DNA of 64,000 nucleotides, from the NCBI GenBank assembly GCA_019750095.1, contig JAIEOW010000026.1:1-64000 (forward strand). Direction: 5' to 3'. Below are positions 35,998 to 44,220 of this stretch, piece after piece. Position numbers and translations under genes: made by a program. The notes under the pieces were generated by a model that worked only from the letters and a program-made list of their open reading frames with translations, made no database searches and was not told the origin of the DNA. The stretch is from Phycisphaerales bacterium (lineage in GTDB: Bacteria > Planctomycetota > Phycisphaerae > Phycisphaerales > UBA1924). Every line of letters starts with the position of its first letter. The first letter of the stretch is position 1.

Positions 35998-37221
35998 TCA
36001 ACCCAGGATCTGTCCGCCTGCCTGACGCATAATCGTGAGCGCGAGCAACTGGCATCGTGGCACAAGCGTGGAAAGGTCGATCCACTCGCTGGTGGTGTGC
36101 AGCCCCCCACCCTTCACACCCAGTGTGTCGAGCGTGGTGAGACCCGCGGCCTGCATGAGATTGCCATCACACACGCCGCCAGTCCTGGCAAAGGGTAAGG
36201 GCATGCCGAGTGATTCGGAGACGGATCGCACGGCGCGAGCGAACTTCTCGACATCGGGTGTGACCGGCTTGGCAGGTCGCCCGACGGCAAAGGAGCATGC
36301 TCCGCCATGCTCTTGAGCGATCAACTGGATTGATGCGACCATCGCGGTGCATTGCTGAGTGTCTGCGAACCGCAGATTGCCCCAGGCGCGTGCGCGATCT
36401 GGAACGACGTTGGTCGCCGAGCCGCCTTCGATGGGGCCGATGTTCACGATCTTGCCCGACGCAGGATCCGAAAGCTCGGCGCACTGCAGGATCGCTCGCG
36501 CGAGTCGATGAACAGCCGAGATGCCGCTGGCAAAGTCTCGCCCCACGTGCGCCGCGACGCCGGTTATCTCCAGGACAAACTGCCCGCTGCCAGCCCGTTC
36601 AACCACGAGCCCGCCATCGGCGCTCGCGGGTTCGAGGGCGATTCCGAGAGTACCACGCGGCCGGCTGGCCATGCAGCGGGCCTCCTCGGTGATGGTCGTC
36701 GCGCTCTCGAAGCTGCCGGTTTCTTCGTCGCTGTTGAGCAGGAGTGTCCAGTCGATATGCACGCCGCACTCTTCGAGAGCTTCCAAGGCGGCGAGCGCGA
36801 TCACGAGGCCACCCTTCATGTCGACGCATCCTGGTCCGGTCGCTCGTGTTTCCGTCGAATCGATCCGCAGTTCACGAAAAGAGCCCGCCGGGTCGTGCAC
36901 CGTGTCGAGATGCCCGGCAATAAGCACAGCAGGCATCTGGCCCGTGTCACGGCGGCACACGGCGATGGGAAGCGGATCAGATTGGTCAGCCGATTGCCCG
37001 AAGAGCCACCTCGGCCCCGGCACCCCTGCGTGCAGTTCAACGCTCGCGCCGAGCACTGCGGCTCTCGCGGTCAGCCGGTCGCGCGTCTCATCGAGCGCGA
37101 CACGGTTTCTGCCCCCCGTCGGCAACTCGACATGCAGCCGCAGATCGTCGAGCAATGCGAGCTCACGCCGCTTGATCGCTCGGCAGACCGCCAACTCACG
37201 TTCAGAGAGCCCTTGGTTCAT
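35998..37221 (-). CDS. M20-family metallohydrolase (DapE/ArgE/carboxypeptidase G2-like)
   Basis: A 407-residue two-zinc amidohydrolase. Zinc ligands and catalytic residues are visible in IAGHLDTVHD (His, Asp), GPGCVDMKGG (bridging Asp) and LLNSDEETGS (catalytic Glu pair). The dimerisation-domain motif GVAAHVGRDFASGISAV and a C-terminal GGGLHTTSEW (last His ligand) are present. Such enzymes remove acyl or amino-acid groups from amines. Its place after dapF suggests a substrate related to diaminopimelate or lysine, but carboxypeptidase G2-like specificity cannot be excluded. Start at 37221 overlaps the previous stop by four bases. Confidence 0.88.
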   Translation of the reverse strand: MNQGLSERELAVCRAIKRRELALLDDLRLHVELPTGGRNRVALDETRDRLTARAAVLGASVELHAGVPGPRWLFGQSADQSDPLPIAVCRRDTGQMPAVLIAGHLDTVHDPAGSFRELRIDSTETRATGPGCVDMKGGLVIALAALEALEECGVHIDWTLLLNSDEETGSFESATTITEEARCMASRPRGTLGIALEPASADGGLVVERAGSGQFVLEITGVAAHVGRDFASGISAVHRLARAILQCAELSDPASGKIVNIGPIEGGSATNVVPDRARAWGNLRFADTQQCTAMVASIQLIAQEHGGACSFAVGRPAKPVTPDVEKFARAVRSVSESLGMPLPFARTGGVCDGNLMQAAGLTTLDTLGVKGGGLHTTSEWIDLSTLVPRCQLLALTIMRQAGGQILG

Positions 37222-38099
37222 CCGCTCACCTCGGCCCGAGTGAGGAGCCAGTCGCTGCGCAGCACACCGAACATCTCGAGATCGTGCCACACGCCGAATC
37301 GAAGTACGTGCCGACGCTGGGTGCCCTCGTGCGACATTCCCGCACGCTTGAGCACAACCCCGGATGCAGGATTCGCGGCGTAATGGCCTGCGAAAATCCG
37401 TTCGAGCTTCAGCACATCGAATCCATGATCAACCATCGCACGTGCGGCCTCGCTCGCAAAGCCGCGGTTCCAATGCGCCTTGCCAATCCAGTATCCCAGT
37501 TCGGCCCGCTCGTGCGTGCGATCGACCATCAGCCCGATCGCCCCGACGAGGTCCCCATCACAGGTGATCACATAGGTCGGGCCGCGTCCTTCGATCATGG
37601 CCCGGTGATGCATGCGGATCCACCCGATCGCGTGGTCTCTCGAATAAGGATGGGGAATCAGCAGCGTGGTTGCGGCGATCTCGAAATCGCCGCAGAGCAT
37701 TGCCGCTGGATAGGCATCGCGTTCCTCGAATGCACGCAGCAGCAACCGATCTGTGCGCAACTCTGGAAGCGTCGGCGGCCAAGGGGTGCAGGGTGCGGAC
37801 GCATCGGACCAGAACTCGACTCTGGGCTGACCAACGAGAAGTTGTCGCCAGCGAGCGAGAAGCCCTTTCAGCTCCGGATCGCTCTCGACACGCAGTTGAT
37901 CCGCTTGATAAACGCGGCGATCGGCGTACTCGACGATCTCGGTGAGCTGGTTCGGATCATCCAGGCCCTGCACCACACGGACGCGAATGCCTCCCGGTCG
38001 TTCATACACCGGAATCGCCTCGCGCAACAACGCCTCAAACGCGGGGCGACTCTCCGGCTTCACGCGGACGCGCAGATGGAGCTCGAACTTCCCGCTCAT
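37218..38099 (-). CDS. Fusion of ABM-like domain and GNAT (RimJ/RimL-type) acetyltransferase
   Basis: A 293-residue protein. The first ~100 residues (KFELHLRVRVKPESRPAFEAL, then LTEIVEYADRRVYQAD) have the pattern of a ferredoxin-like antibiotic-biosynthesis-monooxygenase (ABM/NIPSNAP-like) domain. From about residue 115, LRTDRLLLRAFEERDAYP opens a GNAT domain of the RimJ/RimL type, with ELGYWIGKAHWNRGFASEAARAMVDHGF holding the acetyl-CoA loop, and NPASGVVLKRAGM. It probably N-acetylates an amine. It overlaps dapF and the M20 gene by four bases on each side, so acylation and deacylation genes are coupled. Confidence 0.85.
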   Translation of the reverse strand: MSGKFELHLRVRVKPESRPAFEALLREAIPVYERPGGIRVRVVQGLDDPNQLTEIVEYADRRVYQADQLRVESDPELKGLLARWRQLLVGQPRVEFWSDASAPCTPWPPTLPELRTDRLLLRAFEERDAYPAAMLCGDFEIAATTLLIPHPYSRDHAIGWIRMHHRAMIEGRGPTYVITCDGDLVGAIGLMVDRTHERAELGYWIGKAHWNRGFASEAARAMVDHGFDVLKLERIFAGHYAANPASGVVLKRAGMSHEGTQRRHVLRFGVWHDLEMFGVLRSDWLLTRAEVSG

Positions 38100-39040
38100 T
38101 GGCGGCCCCCGATCGGCCAGTCGCCCTCGTACACCTCAATGGCTTCACCCGTCATGTACACGTGTTTGCTGCGAGTGTCCCATCGTACGCGCAGCGTGCC
38201 GCCGGGTAGTTCGATCTGCACATCGCGCTTCGAGCGTCCCGTCAACACACCGGCCACGGCAACGGCGCACGCACCGGTGCCGCAGGCCTGCGTGATGCCC
38301 GCTCCGCGTTCCCATGTTCGCATGACGATGCGATCCGCTCCGCCTCTCCGCTTGGGCATGCCCGCAAAGTGCACGTTGATCCGCTCCTTGAACGCCGGAT
38401 GAGCCTCAAACATCGGCCCGAGACGCTCAAGATCGATCGATTGCACGTCATCCGAAGTCATCGTGCGATCGCGCCGGGCATCGGCGGGCTCGAACACGAC
38501 CATGTGCGGATTGCCCATCGAGACGAACACGCCGATGAGCACGACGCCGTCACGATCCACGCCCCAGTGCACGCCCACGCCCCGAAAGGCAAGTGCCTTC
38601 GCATCGACGCGATTGGCCCGCAACCCCTCACGCGGCACGCCCATGTCCACTGTGGCGCTCGTGACCTTGCCCCGACGAACAACAATCTCGATCGGCAGAA
38701 CACCGGCACCGGTCTGCACCTTGATCACCGGCCCGCGAGCACCCAGCCGCTCGTGGGCGAACTTGGCAACACAACGCACGCCATTGCCGCACATCTGGCT
38801 CTCTGAGCCGTCGGCGTTGAACATGCGCATGCGCACGGAGGCCCCCGCGCGCATCGCGGGCGTTGAGGGTGCGCACACCGCGATGACGCCATCGGAGCCG
38901 ATCCCGGTGTGCCGATTGCTCATGGTGCGAACAAGCTTCGCCCAACCGGGAGTGCCGAGCCGTTTCTCGATCGACGGATCGGTCACGGCGTCGAGATACA
39001 CGTAGTCGTTCCCGCAGCCATGCATCTTGACGAACTTCAC
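38096..39040 (-). CDS. dapF: Diaminopimelate epimerase DapF
   Basis: Converts LL- to meso-diaminopimelate, the peptidoglycan cross-linker and lysine precursor. Both active-site cysteines are present: FNADGSESQMCGNGVRC (Cys about 84) and GITQACGTGACAVAVAG (Cys about 252). The opening MKFVKMHGCGNDYVYLD is canonical. At 314 residues it is slightly longer than most (270-280), with inserts near residues 55-65. It is second in line after the M48 gene (four-base overlap at 39037) and starts a coupled group of GNAT fusion, M20 hydrolase and aminotransferase. Confidence 0.96.
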   Translation of the reverse strand: MKFVKMHGCGNDYVYLDAVTDPSIEKRLGTPGWAKLVRTMSNRHTGIGSDGVIAVCAPSTPAMRAGASVRMRMFNADGSESQMCGNGVRCVAKFAHERLGARGPVIKVQTGAGVLPIEIVVRRGKVTSATVDMGVPREGLRANRVDAKALAFRGVGVHWGVDRDGVVLIGVFVSMGNPHMVVFEPADARRDRTMTSDDVQSIDLERLGPMFEAHPAFKERINVHFAGMPKRRGGADRIVMRTWERGAGITQACGTGACAVAVAGVLTGRSKRDVQIELPGGTLRVRWDTRSKHVYMTGEAIEVYEGDWPIGGRQ

Positions 39041-40653
39041 CGTGATTCCTCCGCCTTCACCACTGATCCGCGAGCGTCATTCCTCGGCTTGGCCATCATC
39101 CACTCGATGGCGATCGCCGCAATCGTCAGCATCACCGCGCACGCAACACCCCGCTTGATCCATCGTACCTGCCGATCGATGGGCAGCGTGCCGATCCGAA
39201 GCCCGACGAGTGAACGGAGCCTGCTCTGCCGCGCCGCGATCGAGCCGTGCCGAAAGCTCCTTCTTCGCACCGGAATGTGGTTGAGCTGCGCGACCGAATC
39301 GAGCGCACCGATCATCGCGTCAACGGACTCTTGCGTGACCACTTGGCCGCGCGGTTCGGTTGCAAACGCGTCGGTTGTTCCAAGAGCAACCGAGTCATCG
39401 CTCAGACGCTGAGCCGCGAATGCGTCGGCCTGCCATTCGAACCGCCGGCTGATCCATCCAAAGGCCAGAAACGTCCCCACCAGCGTCGGCACCACAAGCA
39501 ACAACTCGGCGTTGACGAGCCACCAGGGTGGCACAACCCTGCCCTCAAGTGCGCCTGGAGCGAGCCAGATCGCCAGCCCCCACGCCGACGCTCCGAACAT
39601 CGCACCAAGCACGCCCACCGCCCCGAGCAGACTGCAGAGCAGCCAGGGAATGTGATGGTGCTTGGCGTGCGCAATCTCATGCGCCATCACGCTCTCGACC
39701 TGCTTTGCGGGCAGGTGATCCAGGAGTGCGTCGGTCAGCAGGATGTACCGCAGCGGCCCGATCAGGCCCATCGCCGCGCCGTTGACCATGGTCCCGCGGG
39801 TGCGCCAGACGAGCAGCTCACGAACGCGCACACCCGCCCGATCGCACAATCCGATCAGGCGATCGCGCATGGGGCCATCGCCAAGACGCACCGTCTCCCA
39901 GATGTATCGCATCACCAGCGACGAGATCACCAGCACACACGCGACTCCTACCAGTCGCCCGCCCGCCGAGAGCATCGCCATGTTGTCCGGACTCTGCCGC
40001 AGCCACGTACCGGCATGTGCAAAAACTCCGCTGTCGGAGCGACTGCCCTGCCGTGCGAACCACGCCAGCACGCGATCGACCGTTTCTGACCACGCCCCGA
40101 TCATCACCAGCGGCACCATCGTCAGCAGAACCTGGTGCCGAATGTTGGAGATCACAAACTGCCATCGCGTGGGCGTCGGATACAACGGGTGCCCATCTTC
40201 GAGCACGCGCAGCCAGACGGTCTCTCGCAACCGCCGCTCGATCGGATAGAACGACCACCATCCACACGCGATCACCAGGATCGCGGGCAGCACACAGACG
40301 ATCTCATCGATCACTATCAGGTCGCCTAGACCAAGCCCCTGGCGAACGACCTCAACCCATCCACCCACAAGCACCCCGAACACGTGCGTGATCACCGCCA
40401 AAATCTGACCGGCCATGATCATCCGCTCGGCACTCCGCACCGCTCTCCACGATCCGCGCCGATCCATTAGCCGCGTGCTCGCCCAGCAGACTACGTGTGT
40501 GATGATCACGATCACCGCCATGGCGATGAGCATCGCGGCCGCCGCAATCCATGCGATCTGCCCTGGCGTTGCGGCATCCGCGCGCGCAGGAGCGAGCACG
40601 CCGTCGTGCAGCACCACCGACCCCAGCAGCACGATCATCCACACGTGCAGCAC
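39037..40653 (-). CDS. M48-family membrane metalloprotease
   Basis: A 538-residue polytopic membrane protein with the zinc-protease motif HEIAHAKHHH and the downstream glutamate ligand in RRFEWQADAFAAQ. Seven or more hydrophobic segments surround it. This is the M48/HtpX/Ste24 layout, suggesting membrane-protein quality control. I place the start at the GTG at 40653 because AAAGGAG lies nine bases upstream; an ATG at 40638 is the alternative. The downstream dapF overlaps its stop by four bases. The lipoprotein gene upstream ends 37 bases before, so they may form one transcript. Confidence 0.85.
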   Translation of the reverse strand: MLHVWMIVLLGSVVLHDGVLAPARADAATPGQIAWIAAAAMLIAMAVIVIITHVVCWASTRLMDRRGSWRAVRSAERMIMAGQILAVITHVFGVLVGGWVEVVRQGLGLGDLIVIDEIVCVLPAILVIACGWWSFYPIERRLRETVWLRVLEDGHPLYPTPTRWQFVISNIRHQVLLTMVPLVMIGAWSETVDRVLAWFARQGSRSDSGVFAHAGTWLRQSPDNMAMLSAGGRLVGVACVLVISSLVMRYIWETVRLGDGPMRDRLIGLCDRAGVRVRELLVWRTRGTMVNGAAMGLIGPLRYILLTDALLDHLPAKQVESVMAHEIAHAKHHHIPWLLCSLLGAVGVLGAMFGASAWGLAIWLAPGALEGRVVPPWWLVNAELLLVVPTLVGTFLAFGWISRRFEWQADAFAAQRLSDDSVALGTTDAFATEPRGQVVTQESVDAMIGALDSVAQLNHIPVRRRSFRHGSIAARQSRLRSLVGLRIGTLPIDRQVRWIKRGVACAVMLTIAAIAIEWMMAKPRNDARGSVVKAEESR

Positions 40654-40690
40654 TGCCGCGGACTCCTTTCGCGCGCCATCGCGATAGCAC

Positions 40691-42283
40691 TCACTGACCC
40701 GAGCGGATCTCGCCCAGATCGATCGCCACCGGCCCGCCGGAACCGCCGCGGGTGTAGAAGTCCACATTCATCACGCCAGTCTGCACGCTGGTAAAGACCA
40801 GGCAGCTCCGCCCATGGCTGGCGGCGTACTCCATGTCGCCGCGCCCCGGCCCCGCATAGTCGCGGTTGTTCTCCGTCTGCGCATGAAAGTGATAGTGCAC
40901 CAGCGACCACGCGCTGTCATTGAACATCTCTTCCGGTGCCGTGAACGTGCGGTCATTGACGCGCTGCGTGGTTCGGGGCTGATATCCGCGCACGCCAAAC
41001 TGCTCACCCTCGGCGGGCTTTCCACCAAGCCCACGTGCCCAGATCACCCCGCCGTGCTCGCACGACGTATCCGCCCGGTCCGCGTCGGCCTGCAGCATCA
41101 GTGCCGCTCGAATCGACGGCGACTCCAGAGCGCGATCGAGCACCAGCATCGCCAGCGCATCGCCCCATGAGAGCCGATCGCGATTTTCACTCAACGCCTC
41201 GCGGCTGGTTTCCACTCCGAGGTTCAATCCCTCGGTCTTGCGCCAGACCCGCCGCCCCTCCAGGCGTTGGGCCAGAATCCCAACGAGCTGATCCCGCGAC
41301 GCCCCGACCCACGCTGGCATGTTCTCACTCGCCCACCGCACCGGCTCGAGGTGCCTCATCTGCAAGTCGGTCCGCTGCTCCGGCGTCAAACGCCCCACCG
41401 CCGCGCTCGTCTGCGACCACCATGTCGCGGCCCGCTTGTCCTTCTCATCCATCAGCCCGCGCAGCCATGTCAGCTCCGACGCCGTGATCGGCACCACGCC
41501 CAGTTCTTTCGCACAGCGATTGATATCGCGCACGATCGGCTCGTTCGCATTCGTGCTCTCCGCAGCGAGCACCGTCCGCTTCGCCCCCGTCGGATCAAGT
41601 CGCCCCAGCAGTTCCCACGCCGCGGTCCTGGATTTCTCGGCAAAGTCATCGGGCCGCTTCGGTGCCCCATTCTCCGCGGGCCGCACGAACACATCGAAAA
41701 CCACTGTCTCGAGGTCGCGCCCAGGATGCAGCGCAAGCAGGGCCTCGCGCTCCGGCCTGTCCGCATCCGGCGGCACCGGCACTTTCCGCGCGTACGAACG
41801 CACCAGCGAGGCCGTGACGCTCTTCCATGCCGCCCCCTCCGGTCCGCGGGCTTGCTCAGCCACGCTGGCACAGATCGGGACGATCAGCGACCACTGCGTC
41901 TCGGTCGGCAATCTCAGCCGCAGAAAGTTCCGCGTGTCTTCCCGACCTTCGGGCGTCGCATCGCTCATCAGGAGCGACCAGGCCCGCTCGCGCAGCTTCA
42001 CGGGCGCGCTCCCCTTCCACAGAATCTCCTTCGTCGTCTCCCGAGCCGTCGTCCGCTTGGCAGGGTCGCTTCCAACCTCGGCCCACAGATTCTCCAGCGC
42101 GATCTGCCGCTGGTTGCCCTGCAGGTCCTTGTTCTTCACGTCCACGGTGTCCTCGCCCGTCACGCCGGGCGCACCGCCATCGGAGCATCCGGCGACGCTC
42201 CCGGCAAGCACGAGAAGCCCCGCCGCCGCCCATCGCCGAACGCGCCAACGCCCGCATGTGTCGTGGTTCATCATCGTGAACAT
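40691..42283 (-). CDS. Large lipoprotein with possible JAMM-like C-terminal domain
   Basis: A 530-residue protein with lipoprotein signal AAAGLLVLAGSVAGC|SDGG (lipobox V-A-G-C). A start at 42283 has GGAG eight bases upstream. The central 330 residues are Ala/Arg-rich and helical with no clear match. The C-terminus has LVHYHFHAQTENNRDYAG followed by PGRGDMEYAASHGRSCLVFTSV. His-x-His, an Asp about 15 residues later and a following strand resemble the JAB/JAMM metalloprotease pattern, but the usual Ser is Gly and spacing is off, so it is unproven. It lies upstream of the M48 protease gene on the same strand. Confidence 0.7.
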   Translation of the reverse strand: MFTMMNHDTCGRWRVRRWAAAGLLVLAGSVAGCSDGGAPGVTGEDTVDVKNKDLQGNQRQIALENLWAEVGSDPAKRTTARETTKEILWKGSAPVKLRERAWSLLMSDATPEGREDTRNFLRLRLPTETQWSLIVPICASVAEQARGPEGAAWKSVTASLVRSYARKVPVPPDADRPEREALLALHPGRDLETVVFDVFVRPAENGAPKRPDDFAEKSRTAAWELLGRLDPTGAKRTVLAAESTNANEPIVRDINRCAKELGVVPITASELTWLRGLMDEKDKRAATWWSQTSAAVGRLTPEQRTDLQMRHLEPVRWASENMPAWVGASRDQLVGILAQRLEGRRVWRKTEGLNLGVETSREALSENRDRLSWGDALAMLVLDRALESPSIRAALMLQADADRADTSCEHGGVIWARGLGGKPAEGEQFGVRGYQPRTTQRVNDRTFTAPEEMFNDSAWSLVHYHFHAQTENNRDYAGPGRGDMEYAASHGRSCLVFTSVQTGVMNVDFYTRGGSGGPVAIDLGEIRSGQ

Positions 42284-42340
42284 GCTAGGTTCTCCGGGCC
42301 ATCGGCCCCCACTCTCCCCATCGCTTCCTATACTCGGTCC

Positions 42341-42685
42341 GTGGAGCGTTCTGCGAACAATGTCCGCCTTCATCCTCCCGCCAGCGGCTCGGCCCAAGCC
42401 GCCTCTGGCGTTGGCACGCTCGGCGTCGCAAGCCCGCCCGCCGGCCCGTTCAGCCAGCAGACCATGGATCGCGTGAAGAAGGTGATCGAGCTCATCCGCC
42501 CCGCCGTCCAGGCCGACGGCGGCGACATCGAGCTCGTCGGCATCACCGACGATCGGCTGGTGCAGATCCGCATGCACGGCGCGTGTGTCGGCTGCCCGTC
42601 CTCCAGCGTCACGCTCCAGACCGGCATCGAACGCAACCTCAAGACCCACGTTCCCGAGGTCCGCGGCATCGTTGCCGTCGACTAA
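42341..42685 (+). CDS. NifU C-terminal-domain iron-sulfur scaffold protein
   Basis: A 114-residue protein whose last ~73 residues are the NifU/Nfu domain: MDRVKKVIELIRPAVQADGGDIELVG then MHGACVGCPSSSVTLQTGIE with the paired cysteines C-x-x-C, and VRGIVAVD. It can assemble and deliver 4Fe-4S clusters. The GTG at 42341 is the first start I favour; the ATG at 42464 would give only the core domain. A TATACT at 42329-42334 sits seven bases before the GTG, so the transcript could be leaderless. No clear ribosome site precedes either start. Confidence 0.85.
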   Translation: MERSANNVRLHPPASGSAQAASGVGTLGVASPPAGPFSQQTMDRVKKVIELIRPAVQADGGDIELVGITDDRLVQIRMHGACVGCPSSSVTLQTGIERNLKTHVPEVRGIVAVD

Positions 42686-42742
42686 ACCTGGCCATGCCCT
42701 TCGGGCATCCTGCGCTCCATCTCGGCGTTACGCTTGCTGATC

Positions 42743-44065
42743 ATGTTCACCCACGCATTCATCGTGGCGGCTGTCGTGCTCGCCCAGCCACCCTCAGCTC
42801 CTGATTGGCAAGCTGCCGAGGCCGCGTTCCTCACAGGCCACATCCAGATCACCACGCGCGATCGCTTCATCAAGGCCGGCGAGGCCTATTTCGACCACGC
42901 GTCGCCGCCGCGATGGATCGTCTTTCAGGCCATCCCCGTTCCCCCATCGGGCAAGGACCCCGAGTCGTTCTACTCCATGTACGTCGCGAAGCTCCGCTAC
43001 TCCGGCGATTCCACCATCGCCGGGATCCAAGAGCCCATCAAGATCAGCCCAGACGGCTCCGCGAACACCTGCGGGTGGTTCCACCCGGTCTTTCCATTCC
43101 GCGTCCTCTTTGGCTCCACGCTCGTTGCGCCCGCCAATCGCGAGAAGCCCGGCTTCCGCGTCGGCACACGCAACTACGTCTGGCAGTTTCCCGATGAAAT
43201 GGAGATCGTCGAACGCGGCGTGAGCGCGATCGCCAAGGACTTCCCGCCCGACTCCCCCATCGGCCGCCAGTCCGCCGCCCTCGAATCCACCATGCAGGAC
43301 TTCGAGCCGCACATCCGCGAGAAGAACATCACGCCGGAAGAATCGCTGAAGCGATCCAACGAGCTCTTCGCAAAGCTGGATCAGGTCGCCCCGGACCTGC
43401 GTGCCGTGAAGTCGTGGATCTCGGCCAAAACCGTCTTCGAAATGCCCAAATACACCGCCGAGTGCTCCTGGTCCTCCGACGCCCGCTTCATTCTCTACGC
43501 CCAGGTGCGGGCCGAGCTCACGCGCGAGAAGGACGACGCCGACATCTTCGTCTTTGACACCAAGACCGGCGAACATCACCCCCTCGTCGTCGCCGATGGC
43601 TATGACGGCGGCCCATTCTTCAACCCCGACGGCCAGCGCATCTGCTACCGCTCCGATCGCAAGGGCGATGACAAACTCCAGCTCTTTGTCGCCGATCTGA
43701 AGTTCGAGAACGACGTCCCCGTCGGCATCACCAAAGAACACCAGATCACCGCCAACGACCACGTGAACTGGGCCCCCTATTTCCACCCCAGCGGCAAGTT
43801 CCTCGTCTATGGCACCAGCGAGGTCAGCCACGCCAACTACGAAGTCTTCGCCTGTGAACTCCCGCCCATTGGTGGCGACATCGCTCCCGACAAGCTCAAG
43901 CACACCCGAATCACTACCGCCCCCGGTGCTGATGTGCTCCCCGTGTTCTCAGCCGACGCCAAGTACTTCATGTGGACGGCGCAACGCGGCCCAGCCGCGG
44001 CGGGCGAACCCAAACCCTCAAGCCAGGTCTGGATTGCCAAGACCGCAGGCAACTGGATCCCGTAA
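42743..44065 (+). CDS. Secreted PD40/TolB-like beta-propeller protein
   Basis: A 440-residue protein with a short signal peptide (MFTHAFIVAAVVLAQPP). It has at least four PD40-like blades in its second half: WSSDARFILYAQ, FFNPDGQRICYRSDRKG, YFHPSGKFLVYGTS and VFSADAKYFMWTAQRG. The first half (to about residue 230) has no recognised domain. TolB-like propellers read out envelope state or bind other proteins. A TTG at 42734 or the ATG at 42743 may start it; I use the ATG. It is 57 bases after the NifU-like gene. Confidence 0.85.
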   Translation: MFTHAFIVAAVVLAQPPSAPDWQAAEAAFLTGHIQITTRDRFIKAGEAYFDHASPPRWIVFQAIPVPPSGKDPESFYSMYVAKLRYSGDSTIAGIQEPIKISPDGSANTCGWFHPVFPFRVLFGSTLVAPANREKPGFRVGTRNYVWQFPDEMEIVERGVSAIAKDFPPDSPIGRQSAALESTMQDFEPHIREKNITPEESLKRSNELFAKLDQVAPDLRAVKSWISAKTVFEMPKYTAECSWSSDARFILYAQVRAELTREKDDADIFVFDTKTGEHHPLVVADGYDGGPFFNPDGQRICYRSDRKGDDKLQLFVADLKFENDVPVGITKEHQITANDHVNWAPYFHPSGKFLVYGTSEVSHANYEVFACELPPIGGDIAPDKLKHTRITTAPGADVLPVFSADAKYFMWTAQRGPAAAGEPKPSSQVWIAKTAGNWIP

Positions 44066-44072
44066 TCAATCC

Positions 44073-44214
44073 GAGGCATGGGCGCAAGCCCATGCACGAT
44101 CGACTTCCGAACCCCAAACCTCTTCGCCCCCTCCCAACCACCACCTAACCCGACTCCCGATTCCCGATTTCCGATTCCCGACCTACTCGGTGCATGGGCT
44201 TGCGCCCACGCCTC
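44073..44214. repeat. Paired inverted hairpin repeats flanking short tandem repeats (BIME-like)
   Basis: Two 25-bp copies (44073-44097 and 44190-44214) are inverted and differ at one base. Each is itself a palindrome: GCATGGGC-GCAA-GCCCATGC (a GNRA loop) at 44076-44095, and GCATGGGC-TTGC-GCCCACGC at 44192-44211. Between them, 44152-44183 holds three to four degenerate copies of TTCCCGA. It lies between convergent genes. Confidence 0.75.
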
Positions 44215-44220
44215 TGTCAA

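Noticed and set aside
35915-36085. A 57-codon upstream extension of the aminotransferase
   Set aside because: It overlaps the M20 gene stop and has no conserved sequence; the ATG at 35914 fits the family.
44152-44183. TTCCCGA tandem repeats as a CRISPR-like array
   Set aside because: Repeats are under ten bases with no regular spacers and no cas genes are in the window.
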